A DNA stretch of 49,545 bases from Thermoguttaceae bacterium (GCA_029975295.1 JARKPK010000013.1:1-49545), one strand, 5' to 3'; positions 17,032-26,257 are shown, counted from the first letter of the stretch. Numbers and translations are program-made. Notes: a model not told the origin generated them from the sequence alone.

Positions 17032-17847
17032 ATGTACGAAGCCTATTGGCAGTTGAGCGAGAAGCCGTTCGAGCAAACGGCCGACCCGCGGTTCTTCTTT
17101 CCGTGCGAGTCGCATCAGGCGGCCTTGCTCAAACTCCGCTACGCGCTGGAGAACCGTCGGGGCGGCGCATTGCTCACCGGTCCGGCCGGCGTGGGGAAAA
17201 CCCAGGTGGTCGAAACCCTGCACAGCGACGCGCCCGCCTGGCTTCAGCCGTTCATCCACATTGTCTTCCCGCACATGACGGCCGCGGAGCTGCTGGCGTA
17301 TGTGGCCGACGAATTGACCGGCAGCAGACTGGCCGCAAATGGAACGCACGCCGAAGTGCAGCGAATCTCCGAGTTTCTTACCGAAAACACGCGGCGCGGC
17401 CGACATGCCGTCGTTGTGATCGACGAAGCGCATTTGCTCAACACGCCCGAATCGTTAGAGACATTGCGTCTGTTGATGAACTTCCAAACGGATCGGCAGC
17501 AAGGGCTGAGCTTGCTCCTTGTCGGACAAACCGCGTTGCTCCCTCTGTTGCGGCGAACACCGCAGCTTGATGAGCGGTTGGCCGTAAAATGCCTGCTGCG
17601 CCCCCTCACACCGACGGAAACGAAGGCTTACGCCGAGCATCGCCTTCGAGTGGCCGGGGCCTCATCCGACCTGATCGCAGGCGACGCCTTCGATGCTTTG
17701 CACGAACTGTCGCGAGGCATCCCCAGGCAAATCAATCGCCTGTGCGACTTGGCCTTGCTGATCGGTTTTGCCGACCAACGCGGGCAATTGACCGTCGACC
17801 AGTTTGAAGCCGTCGCCGAGGAGCTAGTCACCGTGGCGCCGGAGTAG
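17032..17847 (+). CDS. ExeA/GspA-type AAA ATPase
   Basis: A compact 271-residue AAA ATPase of the ExeA type, which begins with the typical Y-x-x-F-W-x-L-x-E-x-P-F pattern (here MYEAYWQLSEKPFEQTAD). Walker A is GPAGVGKT (50-57) and Walker B VVVIDEAH (127-134). A sensor region with GQTAL and an arginine patch near PRQINRLCDLALL follow. Members with a peptidoglycan-binding tail help insert secretins; this one lacks that tail and matches the shorter ATPases found in exopolysaccharide loci. It lies between the kinase-like gene and the exporter gene on the same strand, which supports a role in export or assembly. Start chosen at the ATG giving the family N-terminus. Confidence 0.92.
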   Translation: MYEAYWQLSEKPFEQTADPRFFFPCESHQAALLKLRYALENRRGGALLTGPAGVGKTQVVETLHSDAPAWLQPFIHIVFPHMTAAELLAYVADELTGSRLAANGTHAEVQRISEFLTENTRRGRHAVVVIDEAHLLNTPESLETLRLLMNFQTDRQQGLSLLLVGQTALLPLLRRTPQLDERLAVKCLLRPLTPTETKAYAEHRLRVAGASSDLIAGDAFDALHELSRGIPRQINRLCDLALLIGFADQRGQLTVDQFEAVAEELVTVAPE

Positions 17848-18246
17848 CCGCTTCCGTCCGGGCCGGTAAGGCCATTCTGTCCGGCGACGAGACGCCTTAG
17901 GCAGCGCCGGAAAACTCAACCCATACCGCCCACTCTCCCGCGTCCGCATTCTCGTTTATTGAGCTCGGGCCAACATCGATGCCGAGCGGTCGGCCGAAGC
18001 CGAGGCCATGCGCCGGGACACGCAGCGACGGTTGGGTTGCGCAGCCGGTTCGGGCTATGCCGGTTCTGCGGGGTGGGGGCCGCAAGTACAACCGTCACAA
18101 GCGGCATTTGCTTAGCGCGCGCGCAACAACCGGTCGAAACCTCAAAAAGGTCAAATGCCGCTCGACTGCGCCGACCGCTGCCTCTGGCAGACGAATCGTC
18201 GCGGTTCGGCATGTCCCACGCTCGGCCCGTTGTTGCCCCTTGCCCC
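17848..18246. other. Gap before the exporter gene
   Basis: The exporter frame is open from 17959, but residues before 18247 are Arg/Cys-rich and not family-like, so I leave 399 bp as non-coding. I see no strong promoter or terminator. Another in-frame ATG at 18211 is a possible start. Confidence 0.35.
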
Positions 18247-20910
18247 ATGCCTGCCGATCAACCACGCCTGCCAGCAGATCGTCCGCGAATCGCTCGGTGC
18301 AAATTGCCCCGAACCGGGCGAACTGCCCTGTCGATCGCCCGGGCTGTTGTTCTGCCACTGCTGCTTCTGCCGGCCGTTTCGTCGCTGGTTGCGTTTGCCG
18401 CCGAGAGCGCCGCCGGAGCAAACCAGCCGGAGCCTCCCTACGCGCGAACCGAGGTCCTGGAACGCACCGCCGTTGAGGCCGATCTCCGCACACGTTACGG
18501 CTTCGAGCTTGCCGGTCGGCAAGCCCCCTTTGCAGCCAGGGCCGAATTCGTCGCGGCGCTTCGGCTGGTGGCTCAAGGGCTCGACGCCCAGGATCGCTCG
18601 CAGCAACACGGCCGCGCGCTGCGCGACGCCCTGCAAGCGATCCGCGAGGCCGACGACTTCATACCTCGCGGCAACAAGATCGAGGCCGACCTCGACCTGC
18701 CGGCACTGATCGCTGGGCACTCGACCACGGTGTTGAAAGAGGCATTGCCGAACGAACTGACTTCGATGCAGTGCGTCCGCCGCTATCTGAGCTACGCGCA
18801 GCAGAAGCTCGGCGAAGCCGTTGGGCAAGAAACCGCCGGGGCCATGGCGCTCTACGGATTGGGCAAGCTTCACGCCGCATGGGCTCGCGTTCAGGCCCCG
18901 ACGATTGCCGCGGGCGACGCCAAAGCCGTCGTGTTCTTGCAGGCGGCGCTCGTGGTCGAACCGGAGCACAGCTTGGCGGCCAACGAATTGGGCGTCGTGT
19001 TCGCCCGCGCGGGCCGCTGGCAAGACGCCCGGCCTTGGATCGAGCACAGTGCAACGCTGCAACCGGATGCCACGCGGTTTCGCAATTTGGCCGCTGTCTA
19101 TCGGCAGCTCGGCCTCGAACGCGAAATGCAATCCGCTCTGCGTCTGGCGGCCGTTCGTCAATCTGACCGAGCCCGAGACGCAGCCGACTCGGCTCAGCCG
19201 GTTGTTTGGCTCGATCCTCGAAACTTCGCCGAGCCGTCGTCGCGAGCGTCCGGGTTGGAGTCGCCCCTGCCAGACCGCCCAGCCGGAACCGCCGCCGTTC
19301 CGCACATTCCGTACGGCGCGGCGCAAAGCCTGCCCTCGCAGCCGAAAACGCTGTTGGCTCCGCCGTCGCCCTCGCCTATGCCCGCCGGCGGGCCGCGGCC
19401 CGCGCTGCTTGAGGCCAAACGTTCGCCGCCGACGAATCCGCCTGGCGGAACACCCCCGCACAAACCAAGCGTGCTGCCCGCGCCCCATCCGCAGCCGCCG
19501 TCGCCGCCGGGCGTTCCGACGGTCGTGCCGCTGCGGCCCGCCCCAGCTCCTTCCTGGCGCGCATTGGGAACGTTGGCTGAACCCGATCGCGGTCCGGCTG
19601 CAAACCGAGCCCACGGCGCAGCGCCTGCCGCCGACCCGATTCGGCCCGAAACGGTCGCCGCCGCGGAAACGCGCAATCCGCTTCGCACCAACTCCTCGGA
19701 AGTCGCCGATGGCGCCGATCGGGAAGATTCCTATGCAACTCACGCATGCGCATTGGCTGCGCCGGCCAACGACGACGTCGCCTACGATCGCCGCGACCGA
19801 ATCATGAGGCGGTTGCGCACCTACAGCCCCGAGAATGCATCGCAAGTGATCCTCTGCCAGGCGCTCGGACCGGCGGCCCCCTGCGATATCTGCGCCGTCG
19901 ATTGCAGTTGTTGCGGCGGGCGCTGCCGCGGATGGTGCTGGGAGCGTGCGCGGCGGGCGCAATGGCAGGCCTATGCCCAGGGCGAGTACATGGGCGCCGC
20001 CCGGCTCGAGCACGTGCCCGAGTACCGTCTGCGCGTGGACGACCAACTGGACATGATCTATCGCGTCACTCGGGAGGAAAACTCGCAACCGTACAAACTC
20101 AACGTCGGCGACGAGATCAGCATCGAGTCGTTCACCGACCCTGAACTGAACCGCAATTTGATCATTCAACCCGACGGAACCGTAACGCTCCGGCTGTTGG
20201 GACAGGTGAAAGCCACCGGCCAAACCGTGCCGCAGCTTCGCGACGTGATCGAGGAAAAGTACAAGCAATACTACAAATCACCCGCGATCACAGTCACTCC
20301 GCTGCGCGTGAACACGAAACTGGAAGATCTGCGGGCGACGGTCGATCGTCGGCAGGGCGTCGGCGGTCAGAGCCAGTTGGTTCGAATCACGCCGGAGGGA
20401 ACGATTTCGCTGCCGGCTATTGGTTCGGTCCGCGCGCAAGGCCTATCGCTCCGCGAATTGCAAGTGGAGCTCAACGAGCGCTATCGCCAAGAGGTGGAGG
20501 GCATAGAAGTGGTGCCCGTGCTCGCCCAGCGCGCGCCGCGCTACATTTACGTGCTCGGCGAAGTGCGATCGCCCGGCCGCTTCGAGCTCAATGGGCCGAC
20601 GACGGCGATCCAAGCGATTGCCATGGCGGGCAGTTGGAACGTCGGCGCTCACCTGCGGCAGATCGTCGTTTTCCGCCGCGGTGAAGACTGGCGCCTGCTG
20701 GCCACGATGATCGACTTGGAGCAGGCCCTTTGCGGCAACCAGCCCTGCCCGGCCGGCGAAATCTGGCTGGCCGACTCCGATGTGGTGATCGTGCCCAAAA
20801 GCCCGATCCTCAAGGCCGCCGACTTCATCGACTTGGTGTTCACCCGCGGCATCTACGGAGTGTTCCCGCTGACAGCGAACATCAACTTCATCAAGGCCAG
20901 CAGCCTCTGA
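18247..20910 (+). CDS. TPR / Cys-cluster / polysaccharide-export (Wza-like) fusion
   Basis: An 887-residue exported protein. A basic N-terminus and hydrophobic segment (LPLLLLPAVSSLVAFA, about residues 36-51) form a signal peptide. Residues about 200-310 are helical and TPR-like (ALYGLGKLHAAWA, AANELGVVFARAGRW). A Pro-rich linker follows (about 360-480). Eight cysteines lie between 537 and 564 (C537, C546, C549, C553, C555, C556, C560, C564). From about 618 (LNVGDEISIESF) the protein matches the polysaccharide export / SLBB family, with IQPDGTVTLRLLG and YVLGEVRSPGRF as typical blocks. The C-terminal part should form an outer-membrane export channel or its periplasmic base. A TPR domain fused in front is unusual, and the Cys cluster is unexplained. 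Confidence 0.85.
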   Translation: MPADQPRLPADRPRIARCKLPRTGRTALSIARAVVLPLLLLPAVSSLVAFAAESAAGANQPEPPYARTEVLERTAVEADLRTRYGFELAGRQAPFAARAEFVAALRLVAQGLDAQDRSQQHGRALRDALQAIREADDFIPRGNKIEADLDLPALIAGHSTTVLKEALPNELTSMQCVRRYLSYAQQKLGEAVGQETAGAMALYGLGKLHAAWARVQAPTIAAGDAKAVVFLQAALVVEPEHSLAANELGVVFARAGRWQDARPWIEHSATLQPDATRFRNLAAVYRQLGLEREMQSALRLAAVRQSDRARDAADSAQPVVWLDPRNFAEPSSRASGLESPLPDRPAGTAAVPHIPYGAAQSLPSQPKTLLAPPSPSPMPAGGPRPALLEAKRSPPTNPPGGTPPHKPSVLPAPHPQPPSPPGVPTVVPLRPAPAPSWRALGTLAEPDRGPAANRAHGAAPAADPIRPETVAAAETRNPLRTNSSEVADGADREDSYATHACALAAPANDDVAYDRRDRIMRRLRTYSPENASQVILCQALGPAAPCDICAVDCSCCGGRCRGWCWERARRAQWQAYAQGEYMGAARLEHVPEYRLRVDDQLDMIYRVTREENSQPYKLNVGDEISIESFTDPELNRNLIIQPDGTVTLRLLGQVKATGQTVPQLRDVIEEKYKQYYKSPAITVTPLRVNTKLEDLRATVDRRQGVGGQSQLVRITPEGTISLPAIGSVRAQGLSLRELQVELNERYRQEVEGIEVVPVLAQRAPRYIYVLGEVRSPGRFELNGPTTAIQAIAMAGSWNVGAHLRQIVVFRRGEDWRLLATMIDLEQALCGNQPCPAGEIWLADSDVVIVPKSPILKAADFIDLVFTRGIYGVFPLTANINFIKASSL

Positions 20911-21028
20911 TCGCGCCGACCGCCCGCGATCGACAGGCGCGCACAATCACGACAATCACGAAAATGGCCGCGCCGTAGAAAAGCGGCCGAGAGGTGTGCT
21001 CCGGCCGCTCGAGCCGCTGATCTTCCAC
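20891..21028 (-). CDS. Candidate small membrane protein (weak)
   Basis: A frame read from a GTG at 21028 would encode 45 residues with a charged start and one membrane helix (LFYGAAIFVIVVIVRACR). Codon third positions are G/C-rich, as in real genes here. It overlaps the exporter stop by 20 bp on the other strand and lies just after the methyltransferase gene at 21088, so it could be its last operon member. There is no ATG and no clear ribosome-binding site, so it may be chance. Confidence 0.3.
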   Translation of the reverse strand: MEDQRLERPEHTSRPLFYGAAIFVIVVIVRACRSRAVGAIRGCWP

Positions 21029-21087
21029 GGTTTCATCGGGCAGATTGCTCGAACAAACTCGGGTTCCGTCGGTTGTACCGCCAACGG

Positions 21088-21855
21088 CTATTTCGCCGGC
21101 TTCTCCAGAACGACGAGTAATCGCATCGCAGTCAACCACCGGGCCATCGGGCGGGTGATCGCCGATTCGATCGCATGCAACGCCGGCAAAAGCGCCCCGG
21201 GCACAAAGCCGCGATAGCTGAAGCCGCCCGTGGCCGGATAAACGGCGAAATCGCTGTGCTCGACTCGTTTGATTGTCAGCGTCGGCACGCACGAAACGAA
21301 TCGATCGCGGTTGTGAATGAAAAGCAACGCGGCTGTCGCCATGTTGCTATAGGTGAAGTTGGCGTTTTCCGGCTCCGGCTGCCCAAACGTGGCGAACAGG
21401 TCGGCCGACAAATCGCATGGCTCGTGATGAAAGCGGCGCCAAACGAAGCGCGCCCAAGGCGTGGCCGCCGGTTCGAACAAAACAATCCGTCCGCCCGGCT
21501 GCAAGCACTCGGCGGCCTTGCGCAGAAAGTCGAGCGGACGCGGCAAATGATGCAGGCAGTCGATCATCACCAGATTGCCGACCGAATCGGCGGCAAAAGG
21601 CAGCTTCCGCGCATCAACCTGCATGTCAATCCATGGGCCGCAGGGAAACACGTCGGTCGCCAGCGTTTCCGGAAAGAACGACTTGAAGTTCCCACAGCCC
21701 GAACCAAGCTCGACCACCGGGCGCAACGGCGACAACGCGGCCACGATGCGGGCGTACCAGCGGCGGTAGAGCGCCCGCAAGTTCGCCTTGCGCTGCCAAG
21801 CCTCGCGCTGCGCGTGCAACTCATCGAAATAGTTGGCAAAGGTTTCTTTAGGCAT
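21088..21855 (-). CDS. Class I SAM-dependent methyltransferase
   Basis: A 255-residue methyltransferase. Motif I is VVELGSGCGNFKSFFP (about residues 48-63), and a later acidic/hydrophobic block LVMIDCLHHLPRPLDFLRKA gives motif IV and the partner helix. LQPGGRIVLFEPAATP is the usual post-motif. The start at 21855 (MPKETFANYF) is chosen because the upstream in-frame extension to 21978 is not protein-like. It lies downstream of two glycosyltransferase genes on the same strand, 256 bp after the GT39-like gene, so a sugar or lipid-linked glycan is a likely but unproven substrate. Confidence 0.85.
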   Translation of the reverse strand: MPKETFANYFDELHAQREAWQRKANLRALYRRWYARIVAALSPLRPVVELGSGCGNFKSFFPETLATDVFPCGPWIDMQVDARKLPFAADSVGNLVMIDCLHHLPRPLDFLRKAAECLQPGGRIVLFEPAATPWARFVWRRFHHEPCDLSADLFATFGQPEPENANFTYSNMATAALLFIHNRDRFVSCVPTLTIKRVEHSDFAVYPATGGFSYRGFVPGALLPALHAIESAITRPMARWLTAMRLLVVLEKPAK

Positions 21856-22111
21856 GTTGCTCTCGCTGGTTGAAGGGCATCTGGCTGTCGGCCGGCCATC
21901 GGCCCAAACGATCGCGGCGCGGCGGCATGCTGGCAGCGCTTCGTGTCGCTGCAAAGGCCGGTCGCTGCCGTTCCACACCGATCCTGTGCGAGCGCCGCTT
22001 CACGGCCGCCTGCCCGCCCCCCATCAAGCAAGCTTCTCCGAAAGATCGATCGCTGCGCAACCGAATCGGCAAATCGAGCCACGAACGGCCGCTGCGTCGC
22101 CCTGGCCGAGA

Positions 22112-24367
22112 TCAACGCGGTCGCGCAGGTTCGGCGGACTGCAACCGAAAGTGCAGCGGCGACTCGGTGGCAATCACGCGCAGTCGAAGGAAATCGGTGG
22201 GCAATGTCAAGGCGTCGGGCGGACCGATCAGCACTTGCGATTGCGTCCGCGTCAACGCAGACACGTTGATGATGACAAACGGCGTCGGCGGCAGCGGACG
22301 AAGCACATGGATCCTTTCGTGGATGTTGCGATCGATCAGCCGCTCGAGTTGAGCGACCGTCACCGTGGGCATTCCCGCGGGCGCTGTGTCGCCCGGCCCA
22401 ACAACCGCAACGGCGGCCGTGCGCGGCCACGGGAAAGCCAGCCAGCAGCCGTCGCGCTGAGCCGACTCGATCATTTCGGCTGTCGGCTTGGGCGTCAGCG
22501 CAAAGCTGATTCGCGGCCCGACGAGCGCTGCCAAAGTCAGAATTGCAATCAATGCCGTGCCTGCGCGCTCGAGCGGCGTGGCGGCTCGCCACAGCGAGCC
22601 CAGCCGTGCCGCCCAATCACAGAACTGGCATGAGGCCGGCTCAGTTGCGTCTTGCCGCACCGCCGCCGAATGCGCCGCGGCTGGGGCCGACAATTTCGGA
22701 CGCGACGCAGAGGCCAAAGCAATCGCCCAACAAAGGATCGTCAAGGGCCAACTTGCGGCGAACACGCGAAAACCGCCATCCAAGTAGAGGAATGCGGCCG
22801 AGGCCGCCGTCGCCGCCGCGACAATCAGCAACAGCTTCCAATCGCCGCCGCGCCGCCAGCGCCACAAGGCCAGCGGCAGCCCCGCGAGCATGCCGGTCCA
22901 CAACCAACGGTTGGTCCGGGCGATCTTGCGGACAATCGACTGGTCGGGCGGGAGCGGCAGACTCGTCAGACCGGCCATCCAGGGCCGAAGATCGCGAGCG
23001 AACTGTTTTTCATTGCGGGCCATCATTCCGAGAAAAACGCTCGGCTCATCCTGAATCCGCTCCCACGCCGTCCGATAGAGGAAAGCCGCCTGCTCCCGTT
23101 CGTTCGCCGCAGAATCCAGCCGGTCGCGATACTTCTCGTAAACGTCGCTCCAATTCGTTCCTTCGGCCATGCCGCAGAGGGTCAGGGCGAAGTTCGACCC
23201 GGCCACGTTCTCGCCCGTGCCATAGCAGCGCAACGCCAGCGCATTGGCGGCAAAAGCGACGCCAATTCCCCCGGCCACGGCCAACGCGGCCGCAAACCGC
23301 CGCCGCCAACCGGGGCCGAACTGCCAGACGGCCCAAATCACCAAGCCGGGCAACAGAAACAGCGCGCCGGCGCGCACGGCCATCGCCAGCCCCAACGCGA
23401 AGCTTCCCGCCGCGGCCGGAGCGATCGCGCTTCGCGTTTGGGCTTGCAGCAGCAGTGCTGCGGCCATCGCGCCGATGGCAAGTCCCAACGACTCGGACAA
23501 AGTCGTCGCCACGTAAAGCCGGCCGTAACTCCAGGCGATGGCAAAGGCGGCCAACGCCGCCCAAGGCCCGTAACGGTTTCCAACCGCAGCGGCGAACAGG
23601 TACAGGCTTGCCGCCAAGAGAACAGCCTGAAGCAACAGCGCGCGATCGAGCCGCTCGCCGCAAAGTCCCAATCGCACGGCCAGCAGCAGAGCGTTGAGCG
23701 GTCGCCGCTGATTCCAGATGTCGAGTTCGCCGAAGGTGTTGAAGTACTGTGCGCCCTCGTAGTAGCCGCTCGCGTCGCTCCAAGGTATGTGCCCGAGCAA
23801 CGCCGCATAAGGAGCGTAATCGTATTGGTCGGCCGGGCGGTCCACGTTCGACCAAACGACGGCCAAACGCAGGCAGACCACCGCGCAGGCCAACGGCAGC
23901 CCCCAACGCGCCAGGGTTCGCCTCAAGCGCAGTTCGTCCGCGCGCCACCAGCGTCCGACTGCGTCGACAGCCGCGGTGGGTGATTCCGCCGCCCGGTCCG
24001 GCCGTCGCGCCGCTTGCCGCCGCGCTGCGCTCGACGCCAGGGCCATGCGGCCGCGAACAACCCAGCCGATCAGGCAACCGACAGCCGCCCAAATCAAAAT
24101 CAGCCACGGCAGAAGCAGTTCGGCAACAACTGCCGGATTCGGTTCGCCCGGCCAAATCCGAACGAATTCGGCCAGAGGAACGCTCGTTCCCCTGCCCCAT
24201 CCCCAAACAGCGACGGAGAGAAAGGCCAACGCGCCGGCGGCGACGAAAACCAGCGGAAGGTAGAATCCCAGCCAGCGCACCGCTCGCCAACCAACGAGCG
24301 ATGCCGTCGAGCCGGACAACCGGCGACGGCCGGCCTTTTCGGCCGTGTTCGACGAGGCGGCATTCAT
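22112..24367 (-). CDS. GT39-like integral membrane glycosyltransferase
   Basis: A 751-residue protein with about ten or more hydrophobic helices, in the ArnT/PMT (GT-C) style, which uses lipid-linked sugars. An acidic periplasmic loop follows the second or third helix group (DQYDYAPYAALLGHIPWSDASGYYEGAQYF), where GT-C enzymes hold their catalytic acid. The start ATG at 24367 overlaps the stop of the upstream gene as ATGA (24364-24367), which suggests translational coupling. The open frame reaches 24616, but that part is the other gene in another frame. A member of the glycan operon; the sugar and acceptor are unknown. Confidence 0.85.
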   Translation of the reverse strand: MNAASSNTAEKAGRRRLSGSTASLVGWRAVRWLGFYLPLVFVAAGALAFLSVAVWGWGRGTSVPLAEFVRIWPGEPNPAVVAELLLPWLILIWAAVGCLIGWVVRGRMALASSAARRQAARRPDRAAESPTAAVDAVGRWWRADELRLRRTLARWGLPLACAVVCLRLAVVWSNVDRPADQYDYAPYAALLGHIPWSDASGYYEGAQYFNTFGELDIWNQRRPLNALLLAVRLGLCGERLDRALLLQAVLLAASLYLFAAAVGNRYGPWAALAAFAIAWSYGRLYVATTLSESLGLAIGAMAAALLLQAQTRSAIAPAAAGSFALGLAMAVRAGALFLLPGLVIWAVWQFGPGWRRRFAAALAVAGGIGVAFAANALALRCYGTGENVAGSNFALTLCGMAEGTNWSDVYEKYRDRLDSAANEREQAAFLYRTAWERIQDEPSVFLGMMARNEKQFARDLRPWMAGLTSLPLPPDQSIVRKIARTNRWLWTGMLAGLPLALWRWRRGGDWKLLLIVAAATAASAAFLYLDGGFRVFAASWPLTILCWAIALASASRPKLSAPAAAHSAAVRQDATEPASCQFCDWAARLGSLWRAATPLERAGTALIAILTLAALVGPRISFALTPKPTAEMIESAQRDGCWLAFPWPRTAAVAVVGPGDTAPAGMPTVTVAQLERLIDRNIHERIHVLRPLPPTPFVIINVSALTRTQSQVLIGPPDALTLPTDFLRLRVIATESPLHFRLQSAEPARPR

Positions 24368-25845
24368 CGCATTCGCAGTTTCCAGAGCGCCACCCCGCAC
24401 ATCTTCAACAACATCATGCCATGGCGGAACCGACTGATCTGCGTTTCGCCGAACGTTCGCGCGCGATAGCGAATCGGATAGTCGGTAATCCGCAGTCCGA
24501 GTTTGGCCGCTCCGAACAACAAATCGAAATCCCCAAACGGATCGAACTCGCCGAAGTACGATCGCCCGGCGACCAATCGCTCGTAGTCGCTTCGCAGAAG
24601 CACTTTTGTTCCGCAAAGCGTGTCTTTGATCGGCTGCCCAAGCAAGAAGCTGAACGCCTTGGCGAAGAACCGATTCCCCAGCAGATTCAAGAACCGCATC
24701 GCCCGATTCTGCATCGGATAGACCAACCGCGAGCCATTGACGAACTCGCTTTTGCCTTCCAGCAGCACATCGACGAAGCCCGGCAGGTCTTCCGGGGCCA
24801 CGGTCATGTCGGCGTCGAGGATCAGAACCACTTCATACTTGGCCTTGGAAAACCCCAACCGAACGGCATCGCCCTTGCCTTTTCCGGTTTGGCGGTAGAC
24901 CGAGATGTCCAACTGCGGATTCTGCTCGGCCGCGCGGCAACAGACTTCGTATGTGTCGTCTTGCGAGTTGCCCTCAACGAAGATCAATTCAGCCGGCCCG
25001 TGGAACTTGGGGAAGCGCCGCACGATCTCGGCGATGTTGCCCGACTCGTTGCGGCACGCGCACACGACCGAGACGCCCAGTTCGGCCGGCAGGGGTTTCG
25101 CCTGGCGCGCCACGATCCAATTCGTCAGATTCATCCATCGCAACCCCGGAATCGCCGCCAAAACGCGATTGAGCAGCGGTCCGATCAAAGGAATCTTCGC
25201 CGGGCAAAGGATGCGGCGGTCGTGCGAAACGACTTCGAAACCTGCAAGCTGGAGCAGGTTCTTGACGTCCTCGGGAGTGAGCCAGTTGGTTATCGGCTGC
25301 GGATGCTTCAAACGCAGAATCTCCAGCAGCCCAAGCAACGGCTGCCACAGACGCGAATAGAAATTGCAAATGATCCGCGTCCGCGCGTGGCAGTACGGCC
25401 GCAGCGCGCGGAACAACGCCAGAACGTCGTTGGCGTAGCTCAAGGTGTCGGACAGAATGATGTAGTCGAACGGCTCCTCGTCCAATTCGAGTTGCTCACC
25501 CGCCTGGCAGAAGAAACGCAGGTTCGGCTCGGGATGGTTCTTGCGTGCTTCCTCCGTCATGCGCCCGCTCAGATCGACACCCACGCCGCGCGACGGTTCC
25601 AACGCGGCCAGCAGTTCGCCCGTGCCGCAGCCGATCTCCAACACGCTGGCCCCCGGCGGCACATGATACCGATAGTAGCCCGTGACTAGGTCGTGATAGC
25701 CGCGCGGCCGCCAGCGATGCCGGATCGGCGCGAATCGATCGAAGAACTCGCGCATCGCCTCTTGAAAGGGCGACAACTCGGGAGGTGGGTCCGACCAGAA
25801 ACGTCGAAGCGATCGGCGCGAGACGGGCGTCTGTTGAACATCCAT
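24364..25845 (-). CDS. Methyltransferase - GT2 glycosyltransferase fusion
   Basis: A 493-residue two-domain protein. Residues 20-240 are a class I methyltransferase with VLEIGCGTGELLA at 68-80 and FDYIILSDTLSYA as the acidic block. Residues from about 255 are a GT2 (GT-A fold) domain: VSVVCACRNESGNIAEIV, the donor-site loop LIFVEGNSQDDT and the metal-site LILDADMTV (about residue 343). The GT2 half resembles polyprenyl-phosphate sugar transferases (DPM-like), which would feed the GT39-like enzyme encoded next. That pairing, and the ATGA coupling, suggests a lipid-linked sugar pathway; the methyl donor step is unusual in this fusion. The ATG at 25845 has GGGGGAG upstream. Confidence 0.88.
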   Translation of the reverse strand: MDVQQTPVSRRSLRRFWSDPPPELSPFQEAMREFFDRFAPIRHRWRPRGYHDLVTGYYRYHVPPGASVLEIGCGTGELLAALEPSRGVGVDLSGRMTEEARKNHPEPNLRFFCQAGEQLELDEEPFDYIILSDTLSYANDVLALFRALRPYCHARTRIICNFYSRLWQPLLGLLEILRLKHPQPITNWLTPEDVKNLLQLAGFEVVSHDRRILCPAKIPLIGPLLNRVLAAIPGLRWMNLTNWIVARQAKPLPAELGVSVVCACRNESGNIAEIVRRFPKFHGPAELIFVEGNSQDDTYEVCCRAAEQNPQLDISVYRQTGKGKGDAVRLGFSKAKYEVVLILDADMTVAPEDLPGFVDVLLEGKSEFVNGSRLVYPMQNRAMRFLNLLGNRFFAKAFSFLLGQPIKDTLCGTKVLLRSDYERLVAGRSYFGEFDPFGDFDLLFGAAKLGLRITDYPIRYRARTFGETQISRFRHGMMLLKMCGVALWKLRMR

Positions 25846-26043
25846 GTTGCAAGACTCCCCCAATGAGGATCGTCGGCGGCTTGCTCTCTTTCGCGGCACA
25901 TCCCGTGCCGCGCCCCAACCCAACCGAGCAACGACGATGGCATCGTCGCCTGCCCGCCATCTGTCAGAGCGACACCACTTATACTTCTCCCTAGGGGGCT
26001 GAATCAATACGAAAAGCAAACCTCCCCGAACCCTCCAACACTC
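25846..26043 (-). promoter_or_regulatory. Hairpin-rich leader of the glycan operon
   Basis: Between the promoter (25978-26007) and the fusion gene start, two inverted repeats appear: CGCGGCAC/GTGCCGCG with a 5-base loop (25892-25912) and CGACGATG/CATCGTCG with one base between (25932-25948). Both would form stable hairpins in the roughly 125-base leader. Confidence 0.5.
25978..26007 (-). promoter_or_regulatory. Sigma70-like promoter for the glycan operon
   Basis: Read on the minus strand: -35 TTGATT (26007-26002), spacer of 18, -10 TATAAG (25983-25978). The spacer holds the 8-bp palindrome CCCTAGGG (25989-25996), which could be a repressor site. It lies about 130 bp upstream of the methyltransferase-GT2 gene. 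Confidence 0.5.
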
Positions 26044-26187
26044 TTAGGCGACAGATTCGCCGCCGAGGTTGAAGACCACTGCGGCCTTGGGCTGGCATTG
26101 GCCGCAGTTCCGTTGCCGCCCGGCTCCGACCGCGTCGGACTGTGAAACGCCCGAACTCTCGCCAGTCTCTCGGGCAACGCTACCCAT
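26044..26187 (-). CDS. Candidate 47-residue protein with NCGQC motif (weak)
   Basis: An ATG at 26187, 70 bp after the end of mtaB, opens a 47-codon frame. The product is hydrophilic, Gly-rich, with NCGQC near the middle of the second half and the end FNLGGESVA. Third positions are G/C-rich, in keeping with real genes. No ribosome-binding site and no family are recognised. Confidence 0.3.
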   Translation of the reverse strand: MGSVARETGESSGVSQSDAVGAGRQRNCGQCQPKAAVVFNLGGESVA

Positions 26188-26257
26188 GTTTGCGCGGCCT
26201 GAGGCGACATCCGCCGGAATACTGCTTGCCGCGACCGCACCGCTGAGGTGATAGCGG

